DNA of 64,000 nucleotides. Origin: Hyunsoonleella jejuensis. GTDB lineage: Bacteria > Bacteroidota > Bacteroidia > Flavobacteriales > Flavobacteriaceae. Shown here one piece after another: positions 16,698 through 26,222 of the stretch; position 1 is the first letter of the stretch, and each line of letters opens with the position of its first letter. Under the pieces are notes generated by a model that saw nothing but the letters and a program-made list of their open reading frames with translations, did no database searches and was not told the DNA's origin. A program made the position numbers and the translations under genes. The stretch is from positions 682,001 through 746,000 of the forward strand of contig NZ_FOFN01000001.1 of NCBI RefSeq assembly GCF_900111025.1, read 5' to 3'.

Positions 16698-19442
16698 TTA
16701 CTCTACGATATCAAAAACTTTATTGATGACGCGTTGTTGTCGTCTTTTATCTCTTGTGCTAGAACCTGGCGCAGGAACAGAATTGAATGGTCTAGAATTC
16801 ACTTCCAGTTGCACTAAATTCATGCGTTGCAACATATAGCTCCAAGCACCCATATTTTCGGGTTCTTCTTGAGCCCAGACATACTTTTTAACATTAGGGT
16901 ATTTGTCAATTACTTTTTGAATTTTATCTAAATGCAACGGAAACAATTGTTCAATTCTCACTAATGCCACATTGTGAGTTCCTAACTCCTCACGTTTAGC
17001 TAATAAATCGTAATAGAATTTACCTGTACAGAACACTAATTTTTCAACGCCTTTTGCATCAATGGTATCATCGATAACTTCTTCAAAAGAACCAGTAGCT
17101 AAATCACTTATTGATGAAACAGCTTTTGGATGTCTTAACAAACTTTTTGGAGTAAATACAATAAGCGGTTTTCTAAAATCACGTTTCATTTGTCGTCTCA
17201 ACAAGTGAAACATGTTTCCGGGTGTTGTACAATCTGCTACAATCATATTGTCATTACCACATAGCTGGAGATAACGTTCCATTCTAGCTGAAGAATGCTC
17301 AGAACCCTGACCTTCATACCCATGAGGTAACAACACAACAATACCGTTTTGTGCTTTCCACTTGTCCTCAGCTGCTGATAAGTACTGATCAAAAATAATT
17401 TGAGCACCATTACTAAAATCTCCAAATTGAGCCTCCCAAATGGTTAGGGTATTTGGGTTAGCCATGGCGTAACCATAATCAAAACCAAGAACACCATATT
17501 CAGATAAAAATGAATTAAAAATATCCATATTACCCTTATTTTTAGGGTTGGTATTTAAAAGATTCACGCGTTCTTCTGAAATAATATCTCGTAAAATTGC
17601 ATGACGGTGACTAAAAGTACCACGTTCTACATCCTGACCAGAAATACGAACATTATAACCCTCTTCAAGTAAGCTTCCGTAGGCTAATGTTTCTGCCATT
17701 CCCCAATCTAGGGTATCAGTTTCAAAAACCATTTTAGCGCGCCCTTCCAATATGCGTTCAGCTTTACGCAAAAACTTAACACCTTCTGGTACTGTAGACA
17801 CAATTTTTGAAATTTGCTTTAAATTATCCTCTGGATATGTAGTATTTTCATGCTCTAACATAGCACTAACACCTTTACGTGAAAAACCTTTCCAGCGCTC
17901 TTGCATAAATTCACGAACTTTAGATGAATCTGCCTCTTTAGCCTTTTCATATTCACGTTCTAAAGTGCTTTTGAATTCAGCAACAATATTTGTTGAATAG
18001 GACTTATCAATGGTATTTTCTGCAATTAACTTGTCAGAATAAATTTTATAAGGATTCTGGTGTTTAGAAATATTCTTGTATAGATTAGGTTGCGTAAAAC
18101 GAGGCTCATCACCTTCGTTATGTCCATATTTACGATAGCCTAATAAATCGATGTATACGTCTTTTTTGTAGCGCATTCTGTAATCAAGTGCCATTTCAAC
18201 TGCATGTACAACAGCTTCTGCATCATCAGCATTTACATGCATTACAGGCGACAAAGTTACTTTAGCAACATCGGTACAATAGGTGCTAGAACGCCCATCA
18301 AGATAATTTGTGGTAAACCCTATTTGGTTATTTACAACAATATGAATAGTACCTCCTGTTTTGTAACCATTTAATTGACTCATTTGAGCAACCTCATAAA
18401 CAATACCCTGTCCTGCAATTGCTGCATCACCATGAACTAGAATTGGTAAAATTTTAGAATCATCACCATCATAATCGGCATCAATTTTTGCTCTGGTTAT
18501 TCCTTCGGCAACTGGCCCAACAGTTTCTAAATGTGAAGGATTTGGAACTAAGTTCATTTTTATAGACTTCCCATTTTGATAGGTTTTATCTAAGGTAAGT
18601 CCTAAATGGTACTTAACATCACCATCAATATTTTCATCTTCAAAGTCTTTTCCCTCAAATTCACTAAATAGTTCGTGTAATGGTTTTCTAAAAATATTAA
18701 CTAGTGTACTTAGGCGTCCACGATGCGCCATACCAAGAACACATTCTTTTACACCGTATTTTTCTACGGCCATGTATAGCGTGTTGCTTATGGCTGGAAT
18801 TAAAGATTCTCCACCTTCTAATGAAAAACGTTTTTGTCCTACATATTTTGTTTGTAAAAAGTTTTCAAAAGTAACGGCTTGATTTAGTTTGGACAGAATA
18901 TATTTCTTGATTTCGGGCGAATAACTAGGATGATTGTCATTAATGTTTAGCTTATCCTGCCACCATTTAATAACATCAGGATTGCGTAAATACATATATT
19001 CAACACCAATAGAATCGCAATACATGCTTTCAAGGTGTTGTATGATTACGCGGAGACTTTTTGCACCAATACCCAAAACTTCGCCAGCATTAAATACAGT
19101 ATCTAAATCGTTTGGGGAAAGACCGAAATTTTCAATCGCCAATGTAGGCTCATAGGTTCTCCTATCTCGAACAGGATTTGTTTTAGTGAACAGATGTCCA
19201 CGACTTCTATAGCCGTCAATTAACCTAGCCACCTGAAATTCCTTTTGAATGTGTTCAGGTATTTGCATAGTAACACCTTCAACGATTTCACCGTCTAGCC
19301 CATAATTTTCAGAACCAAAATCATAGCCTTGGAAAAAAGCTCTCCAACTGGGTTCTACACTATCAGGGTTGCGCAGGTATTGATCGTACAAATCTGCAAA
19401 ATATGCTGTGTGCGCAGCGTTTAAAAAGGAAAATTTATCCAT
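16698..19442 (-). CDS. sucA: 2-oxoglutarate dehydrogenase E1
   Basis: Thiamine-diphosphate-dependent decarboxylase of the TCA cycle. The 914-residue protein opens with SFLNAAHTAYFADLYDQYLR, the E2-binding tail of this family. It contains GMAHRGRLSTLVNI, HGDAAIAGQGIVYE and HNEGDEPRFTQP, and ends in a transketolase-like C-terminal half with GQDVERGTFSHRHA and WEAQFGDFSNGAQ. Length is normal. A TATTTTTG -7 box lies 38 bases upstream. Confidence 0.97.
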   Translation of the reverse strand: MDKFSFLNAAHTAYFADLYDQYLRNPDSVEPSWRAFFQGYDFGSENYGLDGEIVEGVTMQIPEHIQKEFQVARLIDGYRSRGHLFTKTNPVRDRRTYEPTLAIENFGLSPNDLDTVFNAGEVLGIGAKSLRVIIQHLESMYCDSIGVEYMYLRNPDVIKWWQDKLNINDNHPSYSPEIKKYILSKLNQAVTFENFLQTKYVGQKRFSLEGGESLIPAISNTLYMAVEKYGVKECVLGMAHRGRLSTLVNIFRKPLHELFSEFEGKDFEDENIDGDVKYHLGLTLDKTYQNGKSIKMNLVPNPSHLETVGPVAEGITRAKIDADYDGDDSKILPILVHGDAAIAGQGIVYEVAQMSQLNGYKTGGTIHIVVNNQIGFTTNYLDGRSSTYCTDVAKVTLSPVMHVNADDAEAVVHAVEMALDYRMRYKKDVYIDLLGYRKYGHNEGDEPRFTQPNLYKNISKHQNPYKIYSDKLIAENTIDKSYSTNIVAEFKSTLEREYEKAKEADSSKVREFMQERWKGFSRKGVSAMLEHENTTYPEDNLKQISKIVSTVPEGVKFLRKAERILEGRAKMVFETDTLDWGMAETLAYGSLLEEGYNVRISGQDVERGTFSHRHAILRDIISEERVNLLNTNPKNKGNMDIFNSFLSEYGVLGFDYGYAMANPNTLTIWEAQFGDFSNGAQIIFDQYLSAAEDKWKAQNGIVVLLPHGYEGQGSEHSSARMERYLQLCGNDNMIVADCTTPGNMFHLLRRQMKRDFRKPLIVFTPKSLLRHPKAVSSISDLATGSFEEVIDDTIDAKGVEKLVFCTGKFYYDLLAKREELGTHNVALVRIEQLFPLHLDKIQKVIDKYPNVKKYVWAQEEPENMGAWSYMLQRMNLVQLEVNSRPFNSVPAPGSSTRDKRRQQRVINKVFDIVE

Positions 19443-19479
19443 TAGTTTCTTGTGCTATCACTTTTGAAAAAACATTCTC

Positions 19480-19487
19480 CAAAAATA
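19480..19487 (-). promoter_or_regulatory. sucA -7 promoter box
   Basis: Reads TATTTTTG on the minus strand, a perfect TAnnTTTG match, 38 bases before the sucA ATG. No clear -33 element was found. Confidence 0.45.
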
Positions 19488-19616
19488 CAACTTTTACTAA
19501 AATTAGATACTTGTTTGAAGATATTTGTAATGTATTATTGAACTTTTAACGAAACCTATGTAATAGGCATCAAAATTTTAACAATTAAAGAAATGTGTTG
19601 ATAAAATTAAATAAAA

Positions 19617-19652
19617 GAAAAACACCTTCAATTTTTGAAGGTGTTTTTCATA
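19617..19652 (-). terminator. Terminator after SGNH-hydrolase gene
   Basis: AAAACACCTTCAA and TTGAAGGTGTTTTT form a perfect stem with a short T loop. It lies just beyond the stop codon of the minus-strand gene that ends at 19672 and has T/A tracts on both sides. Confidence 0.75.
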
Positions 19653-19671
19653 TTCAAAAGTTTTTTTGAGT

Positions 19672-21168
19672 TTATTGCAACGTAGGCGAGTAATTAGTTT
19701 GGTAATTACTTGCTTTTGCAACATTACCAGATTCTATAAAATTAGAACCGAAAGATTCGTCTATAGCTTCTAAAAATTTATTCGCCATAAATGCATACCC
19801 TCGCGCATTTAAGTGAATCCCATCTAAACTTATAGCACCTCCAGTAACTAAATTTGCTGTAAGATTAAAACCATCAAAATTAATTCCAGTACTTGCAACT
19901 TCTGTTAATATAGCATTTAAATCTACCAAGGCAATATTTTCGTTAGAGCTAGCCAAACTTTCTATTGTTTCATTATATGCATCTGTAGCAGTTTTAATTT
20001 CTTGTTGCTCTTGGGGCGTTAGTACCCATTTGTCCTCTAATGGAATGGCAACACCATTTGCGGTTTGGGGGTTTCCTGGAACTGCTTCTGTACCAATAAA
20101 AGTAGATGCAGGAAGCACTAATAAATCATTCGCAGTAGCTTGCCTCATACTTATTAATTGAGGGTTTAGCCCAGTTAAATCTATTAAGCTTTCATCCATA
20201 ATAACAACTGCATTACCTGCTCCAGCCTCAAAATTTATGGTTCTTCTTGCTAATTCGGCATCAGCTATTTCTTGGGTAATTTGTCCAAATTGTACTAAAC
20301 CGGCGAGTGCTTGTGCTACACCAGCATTGTAAGCACCGTATGCACCCATACTATTTAAAAAACTAGCAGTAGCCGCATCTAAAGGTATTGGGTTGTGAGG
20401 TACAGTTGTGAAGTGTGGTAAATCTGTAATGTAAGGTACATTCGTTACAACACCTTTTGCTCCGTTTGAGGTCAAGGAAGACACGAGTGCATTAAAAGAA
20501 GCATTAAAAGTCCCAGAATCTGTGATTGGGTTCGAGCCATCTCCACCAGATGTAGCATAACCCAGTACATCATTTCCTCCAATTTCAGAAAGCGTAAAGA
20601 ATGTTGGGCTTTGTGCCATGGCATCTGCTAAAACTGTAGCACCAGGGCTTGTAGCCATTCTTACGTAGTAAGGGTTAGCTAACCCAAGAGCTAAATTTGC
20701 AGGATTGCCATAACCGTCAAATAGTAAATGAAAGCTTTTTGCTCCTGGTACACCTAAATTATTAAATGTGCCAGATAAATTATTTAGTGCTTCAGTGGTT
20801 GGTGTCGCAGGCAACGTTGCAGGTCCACTGCCATTAAAAAAGAGTCTGGGTTGCAGCTGAACGGTGCCGTTTACAAGCATACCACCAATATTGTCGTTCA
20901 TTAAGGGTTGTTTAAAGTCTTCGCCACTAAGTTTTGCAAACTGTTGATATAAGATATTTGGGAACGAATTTTCTTGACTAGCCTTGAACAATGCACCATC
21001 TGTAAATCCAGCAGTAAAAGATGCTCCAATGGCTACATAGTTTGAGAAATCTGCTGTTCCAGCTGTTAATTCAGGACGTGCTACTTCTTCTGGTATTGGG
21101 CTTTCTGCGTCTTCGCAAGACAAAAACCCAATTAAAAGCGCAAAAAGTGATATATATTTAAATTTCAT
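19672..21168 (-). CDS. SGNH/GDSL hydrolase lipoprotein
   Basis: The 498-residue lipoprotein has its lipobox Cys at residue 18 (GFLSCEDA). Block I of the SGNH family is YVAIGASFTAGF with nucleophile S50. A GGNDVLGY block (mid-protein) and the C-terminal DGIHLNARGY block supply Asp449 and His452. It is longer than single-domain lipases (about 200-250), the extra length lying between blocks. It starts 12 bases after the TonB-dependent receptor gene, so the pair is an operon. I infer that it hydrolyses an ester substrate at the outer membrane, feeding the receptor. The substrate is unknown. Confidence 0.88.
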   Translation of the reverse strand: MKFKYISLFALLIGFLSCEDAESPIPEEVARPELTAGTADFSNYVAIGASFTAGFTDGALFKASQENSFPNILYQQFAKLSGEDFKQPLMNDNIGGMLVNGTVQLQPRLFFNGSGPATLPATPTTEALNNLSGTFNNLGVPGAKSFHLLFDGYGNPANLALGLANPYYVRMATSPGATVLADAMAQSPTFFTLSEIGGNDVLGYATSGGDGSNPITDSGTFNASFNALVSSLTSNGAKGVVTNVPYITDLPHFTTVPHNPIPLDAATASFLNSMGAYGAYNAGVAQALAGLVQFGQITQEIADAELARRTINFEAGAGNAVVIMDESLIDLTGLNPQLISMRQATANDLLVLPASTFIGTEAVPGNPQTANGVAIPLEDKWVLTPQEQQEIKTATDAYNETIESLASSNENIALVDLNAILTEVASTGINFDGFNLTANLVTGGAISLDGIHLNARGYAFMANKFLEAIDESFGSNFIESGNVAKASNYQTNYSPTLQ

Positions 21169-21180
21169 AGTTTCTTTTTT

Positions 21181-24024
21181 TTACAGGTTATTAATGGTCC
21201 AAGACACATAGTACTGAGAACCAATGAAACCGGTTCCTGCAGCAGTAAAGTATTCGTCACCAAGTAGATTTGTTGCTCCGGCTTTAAATGAAGATTTTAG
21301 ACTAGGTACTCTAAAGTTTATTTGTGCGTCTAAAACATGATAAGCAGGTACATCAGCAGTTAAGAAAGAGGCTTCCCAAACATAATTATCACTCCATCTC
21401 CAAGCGAGATTAAAACCAAAATTTTTGAATACATCCGTATTCCCAAAAGTAGCTTTGAATTTATGTTCTGGTGTATTGAAATTTGTTTGAAAGTCAGAAT
21501 TTGCTTGTCTATCAAAATCTAGTTTAGCATACGTATAGTTGGCTCCTAAATCAAAATCACCAAAAACCTTAGTTGATATTCCTAAAGATGCACCATAGGA
21601 ATTAACCTCCTCTGTCGTATTGGTATAAGCTCTATAGGCTTGAAAATCGTTATTGGCTAGGGCAATTACAGCTAACGGTACTGGATTCCCACCAACAGGG
21701 AAAGTTTGCGACAATTCAACATCACCATAGTAAGGATTTACAACATCAACCGTTGTAATAAAGTCTTGGTATTGGTTGTAATAAGCACTAAAGTCAACAA
21801 TTACCCTATCTAATTTACCTCGATATCCAACTTCAAAAGAGCTTACTTGTTCAGGATTTACTAAACCTGGATTGGCAATTTGTAAATCTGCTGGGTTTTG
21901 CGATGTTGCAAAAGCTGTTACAGAACTTCTAGTAAAAGAATTATTGTAAGCCCCAGTTCCGTTATAGGTAAATGTATTAGAACCCAATATGGCTTGTCCT
22001 GTAGGTGAGATTTGAGTGCCACTCACAGTTCTCGTAAAACGCTCGGGATTGTCAAATGCACTTCCGAGTAACGTAATTGGACCAACATTAAACCCAATAT
22101 ATAAGGCTTGTGTATCAGGGTTTCTAAAACCAGTTTGGAAAGAAGCTCTTACATTATGATTATTGTCTTCTCCAATGTTATATCCTAATGAAATCCTAGG
22201 TGATAAGAATGCATCAAATAATTCTGATTTGTCATATCGCATTGAAGCAGTTACTTTTAAGCGATCATCTTCCAAAAATTTCTTTTGGATTTGTGTGTAA
22301 AGACCAACTTCAGAATAAGGAATTTCATTTTCAGAATCTGTATATATTGATCCAAATGAATTTAAAACATATTTTCTATAGGAACCACCCACTTGAATTT
22401 CAGCAAAGTCAGTTAAATGACTAAAATTGTAGTTGGCATCCGAATGATAAATTTTAGATTGATCTTTTAATTGACTCCCTGTTAATATATCAGGGTCGTT
22501 AGTTACTGTTTCGAAAGCTCTTTGAAACTCTGGAGTCCCTGGTTCGAATCTTCCAGTATCTGCAGCTTGTCTTGCCGCAGCATGTGCTTGGTCTGCCGTT
22601 AGACCAGCTAATGTTCCTTGGATAAAAGCTCCAGCATATTCACCAAACCATTGATTGTCTGATTTCCATTGTCTATTAATATTTACACCAGTAAATACCA
22701 TGTCATAGGAATCTCCAGCATTGTCAGCAGTTACATAACCTCTAACAAAGAAATTATCATTTTTTATTTCTAATTTATGCTGCTGTAAGAAGAAGTTTTT
22801 TATAGAGTATCTATTAGAACCCTGATAGATAGTTGAACCAGAACCTATTTTTCCAACATATTGAATTTCGAAATCATTCTCCCATGGCCGGTAAAACAAT
22901 CCCCAATCTGCCTTTATACTTTTGGCGTCATAATTTGTTAAATCTGCTTCGTCATACCCTGTTCTACTTACATTTACATTAGGTACTAAATTAGCTAACG
23001 CAGGATTTGGTAACTGGCTTAAAAAGTCGGGGCTCTCCTTTACATTTCTAAGGTTAGTTGATACCAAATCACCATATACATTCACGCCATCATAATCAAT
23101 ATCATTTTCTCGAGTGCTGTTGGTCTTTATAAAGGTGCTGTTTCTATCTTTCCCTCTTGTATCGTTTGCGACCCAGTCAGTCCCTTGCAAATAACTGAAG
23201 TTTACCTTTGCGGCAAATTTATCACTAAACTTGTGTGCCACCCTTATACCATAATCTTTATACTCGTTATTACCAGCAGCCTCTTGAGAAGTTACACCTC
23301 CTTTTATATAACCACTTATCCCAGAATGATCAAAAGGGTTCTTGCTAGTCATAAATAAGATACCATTAAAGGCATTTGCGCCATATAAAGCGGATGCGGC
23401 TCCAGGTAAAAGTTCAACACTTTGAACATCAGTCTCTACCATACCTAATAAATTTCCCAATGGGAAGTTCAGCGCCGGGGCAGCATTATCCATACCATCA
23501 ACACGCTGCATAAAACGGGTGTTAGCAAAAGTTGCGAACCCACGAGTATTTATAGATTTAAATGTTAAGCTATTAGTATTTATATCTACACCTTTTAAAT
23601 TTTCTAACCCATCATAAAATTCTGCAGAAGCGGTATTTTTAATAGATTTAAGTCCGTAGCGTTCAATAGTAACCGGAGATTCAAAAATACGTTCGGGAGT
23701 TCTCGAAGCTGAAATTACTACCTCATCCAGAGCGGTACCTTCAACAAGGACTGCATTAATTTTTTGGTTATTCGACGTTATCTCTTGTGAGAATGTTTCG
23801 AAACCTACACTACTTATTTGAATAATAAACGGCGGATCTAGATTAGTTGTAAAGGTAAAACCACCGTCAAAATCGGTAATTGTACCCGTGGTGGTTCCAA
23901 CAATAATAATATTGGCGCCAGGAATGGGTTGACCGTTATCATCATTAACGGTGCCGGTAATAGTTGTTTGCGCATAGGTTGTAGCACAAAACAAAAACAA
24001 GGCAAATCTGATTAATGTTTTCAT
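21181..24024 (-). CDS. TonB-dependent outer-membrane receptor
   Basis: The 947-residue protein has a signal peptide (1-18, ending TTYA-Q) and a carboxypeptidase-D-regulatory-like domain (about 20-100, TITGTVNDDNGQPIPGANII). A TonB-box/plug region follows (about 105-240, EVVISASRTPERIFES, then GVDINTNSLTF). The beta-barrel ends in YYVSWTINNL. It lacks the long SusC pattern and no susD follows. Instead the operon partner is an SGNH hydrolase lipoprotein. A 12-bp palindrome (24099-24110) lies upstream and may be an operator. Confidence 0.92.
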   Translation of the reverse strand: MKTLIRFALFLFCATTYAQTTITGTVNDDNGQPIPGANIIIVGTTTGTITDFDGGFTFTTNLDPPFIIQISSVGFETFSQEITSNNQKINAVLVEGTALDEVVISASRTPERIFESPVTIERYGLKSIKNTASAEFYDGLENLKGVDINTNSLTFKSINTRGFATFANTRFMQRVDGMDNAAPALNFPLGNLLGMVETDVQSVELLPGAASALYGANAFNGILFMTSKNPFDHSGISGYIKGGVTSQEAAGNNEYKDYGIRVAHKFSDKFAAKVNFSYLQGTDWVANDTRGKDRNSTFIKTNSTRENDIDYDGVNVYGDLVSTNLRNVKESPDFLSQLPNPALANLVPNVNVSRTGYDEADLTNYDAKSIKADWGLFYRPWENDFEIQYVGKIGSGSTIYQGSNRYSIKNFFLQQHKLEIKNDNFFVRGYVTADNAGDSYDMVFTGVNINRQWKSDNQWFGEYAGAFIQGTLAGLTADQAHAAARQAADTGRFEPGTPEFQRAFETVTNDPDILTGSQLKDQSKIYHSDANYNFSHLTDFAEIQVGGSYRKYVLNSFGSIYTDSENEIPYSEVGLYTQIQKKFLEDDRLKVTASMRYDKSELFDAFLSPRISLGYNIGEDNNHNVRASFQTGFRNPDTQALYIGFNVGPITLLGSAFDNPERFTRTVSGTQISPTGQAILGSNTFTYNGTGAYNNSFTRSSVTAFATSQNPADLQIANPGLVNPEQVSSFEVGYRGKLDRVIVDFSAYYNQYQDFITTVDVVNPYYGDVELSQTFPVGGNPVPLAVIALANNDFQAYRAYTNTTEEVNSYGASLGISTKVFGDFDLGANYTYAKLDFDRQANSDFQTNFNTPEHKFKATFGNTDVFKNFGFNLAWRWSDNYVWEASFLTADVPAYHVLDAQINFRVPSLKSSFKAGATNLLGDEYFTAAGTGFIGSQYYVSWTINNL

Positions 24025-24098
24025 TTGTATTAACTAGTTAAATTAAGGAGTTTGAGAACTTGGCTAACAGCAAGTACGGGCTAAAAATATAAAAAAAT

Positions 24099-24110
24099 TA
24101 TGCGCGCATA
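24099..24110. promoter_or_regulatory. 12-bp palindrome upstream of TonB receptor
   Basis: TATGCGCGCATA is a perfect palindrome and the only GC-rich word in a long A/T-only stretch, 75 bases before the receptor ATG. Possible regulator site; there is no direct evidence. Confidence 0.3.
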
Positions 24111-24225
24111 GTTTTTTTTGCCAAAAAAATAAGTTAAAATTTATGTTTTTGGTAAAAAAGCAATGCTAAAAATGATAATATCAAAAAGAAACAAGTAATT
24201 GTCTCTTAAAAAGAGTATTCAAAAC

Positions 24226-26073
24226 TTATTCTACTGTAACTGATTTCGCTAGATTTCTTGGTTGATCTACATTTTTGTCTAACATAACTGCTATATGATA
24301 GGAAAGGAGTTGTAAAGGTATTGTAGTTAATAATGGAGATAAAGCCTCAATAGTATCCGGAACTTCAATAACATGGTCTGCTAGTGCTCTTACTATTGTA
24401 TCGCCTTCGGTAACAACTCCAATTATTTTTCCTTTTCTTGATTTTATTTCTTGAATATTACTCACTACTTTATCGTAGTGTTCTGCTTTTGTTGCGATAA
24501 CAACTATCGGCATATTTTCATCAATGAGCGCTATAGGTCCATGTTTCATTTCTGCAGCAGGATATCCTTCAGCATGAATATATGATATCTCTTTTAATTT
24601 TAAAGCACCCTCTAATGCAACAGGAAAATTATAACCTCTTCCCAAATATAAAAAGTTAGCAGCACCTTTATATATATCAGATATTAATTTAATATGTGTG
24701 TCTGATTCTAATGCCTTTTCTACTTTTGAAGGGATCATTTCCATTTCTAATAGATAATTTCTAAAATCTGAGCTAGATACAGTGCCTTTTGCTCTAGCTA
24801 AACGAAGTGCTATCAATGAAAGTACAGTAATTTGAGTGGTAAAGGCCTTTGTTGAAGCTACTCCAATTTCTGGCCCTGCATGCGTGTAGGCCCCAGCGTG
24901 GGTTTCCCTAGCAATAGATGATCCTACGACATTGCACACACCAAAAACGAAGGCTCCTTTAGATTTTGCCATTTTAATAGCTGCCAGAGTATCAGCAGTT
25001 TCGCCAGATTGAGATATGGCAATCAGAACATCATTTTCTGTAATCACAGGATTTCTATATCTAAACTCTGATGCATACTCAACCTCTACAGGAATTCGCG
25101 CCAAATCTTCAAAGATATACTCTGCAACCAAACCAGCATGCCATGATGTACCACAGGCTACAATAATAATTCTGTTTGCATTGAGAAACTTTTTCATGTT
25201 GTCTTCAACCCCTGCCATTTTTATAATAGCCTCGTTTCTTAGAAGCCTGCCCCTAAACGTATCTGTAATTGCTTTAGGTTGTTCATGAATTTCTTTCAGC
25301 ATGAAGTGATCGTAACCACCTTTCTCAATTTGCTCTAAATTGAGTTGAAGTTCTTGAATGTAGGGGTCAACAGAAGAATCGTCCTTAATTTTTCTAACTT
25401 TTATACCCTTATGAAATCTTATGATAGCCATTTCTTCATCTTCCAAATAAATGGCATTTTTAGTATATTCTATAAAGGGTGAGGCATCACTAGCAATAAA
25501 AAACTCATCTTCACCGATTCCCACAGCGAGAGGGCTACCCAATCGGGCAACTACCACTTCTTCTGGCTTAGTTTTATCAAAAACCGCGATTGCATATGCC
25601 CCTATAACTTGGTTTAATGCAATTTGCACTGCTTTTCCAAGTTTAACGTCTTCTTTGCTTTTTACTTCTTCAATAAGATTTACAAGAACTTCGGTATCTG
25701 TATCAGATTTGAATGTATAGCCTCTTTTTATTAATTCTTGCTTTAGAGAATCATAGTTTTCAATAATGCCATTATGGATGATAACGAGATCTCCTGAGTT
25801 TGAGACATGTGGATGTGAATTGACGTCATTTGGTACACCATGCGTAGCCCAACGTGTATGGCCTATTCCTAAATTTCCTGCTTTAGACATTTGGGTTTCT
25901 ACGCGTTCTTCTAGATCAGAGACTTTTCCTTTAGTTTTGGTCACTTTTAAGTCTGTACCATCAAATAGTGCAATACCAGCACTGTCATATCCTCTGTACT
26001 CTAATCTTTTAAGTCCTTCTATTACAATTGGGTAAGCTTCTCGAGGTCCTATGTATCCAACAATTCCACACAT
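24226..26073 (-). CDS. glmS: Glutamine-fructose-6-phosphate aminotransferase
   Basis: First step of the UDP-GlcNAc pathway for peptidoglycan and lipopolysaccharide. The 615-residue protein starts MCGIVGYIG with catalytic C2 after Met removal. The glutaminase domain (1-240) shows LEYRGYDSAGIAL and GHTRWATHG. Two SIS domains follow (about 290-430 and 460-600, with CGTSWHAG, SQSGETADT and EGYPAAEMKHGPIALI). It ends LAKSVTVE, the canonical C terminus. No glmS-ribozyme-like element was noticed in the 149-base upstream gap. Confidence 0.97.
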   Translation of the reverse strand: MCGIVGYIGPREAYPIVIEGLKRLEYRGYDSAGIALFDGTDLKVTKTKGKVSDLEERVETQMSKAGNLGIGHTRWATHGVPNDVNSHPHVSNSGDLVIIHNGIIENYDSLKQELIKRGYTFKSDTDTEVLVNLIEEVKSKEDVKLGKAVQIALNQVIGAYAIAVFDKTKPEEVVVARLGSPLAVGIGEDEFFIASDASPFIEYTKNAIYLEDEEMAIIRFHKGIKVRKIKDDSSVDPYIQELQLNLEQIEKGGYDHFMLKEIHEQPKAITDTFRGRLLRNEAIIKMAGVEDNMKKFLNANRIIIVACGTSWHAGLVAEYIFEDLARIPVEVEYASEFRYRNPVITENDVLIAISQSGETADTLAAIKMAKSKGAFVFGVCNVVGSSIARETHAGAYTHAGPEIGVASTKAFTTQITVLSLIALRLARAKGTVSSSDFRNYLLEMEMIPSKVEKALESDTHIKLISDIYKGAANFLYLGRGYNFPVALEGALKLKEISYIHAEGYPAAEMKHGPIALIDENMPIVVIATKAEHYDKVVSNIQEIKSRKGKIIGVVTEGDTIVRALADHVIEVPDTIEALSPLLTTIPLQLLSYHIAVMLDKNVDQPRNLAKSVTVE

Positions 26074-26222
26074 GGTTTATATATTATTTTTGGGGTTATT
26101 AATTGGTAGCAAATATGTAAAATATAAAAAGATGTTCTATCATTATTTATATAAAAGTACAATTTCAGCGACAAAAAACACTTTAGGAGTTTAGCAGATA
26201 AGCATTTAAATAGCAAGGGCCT

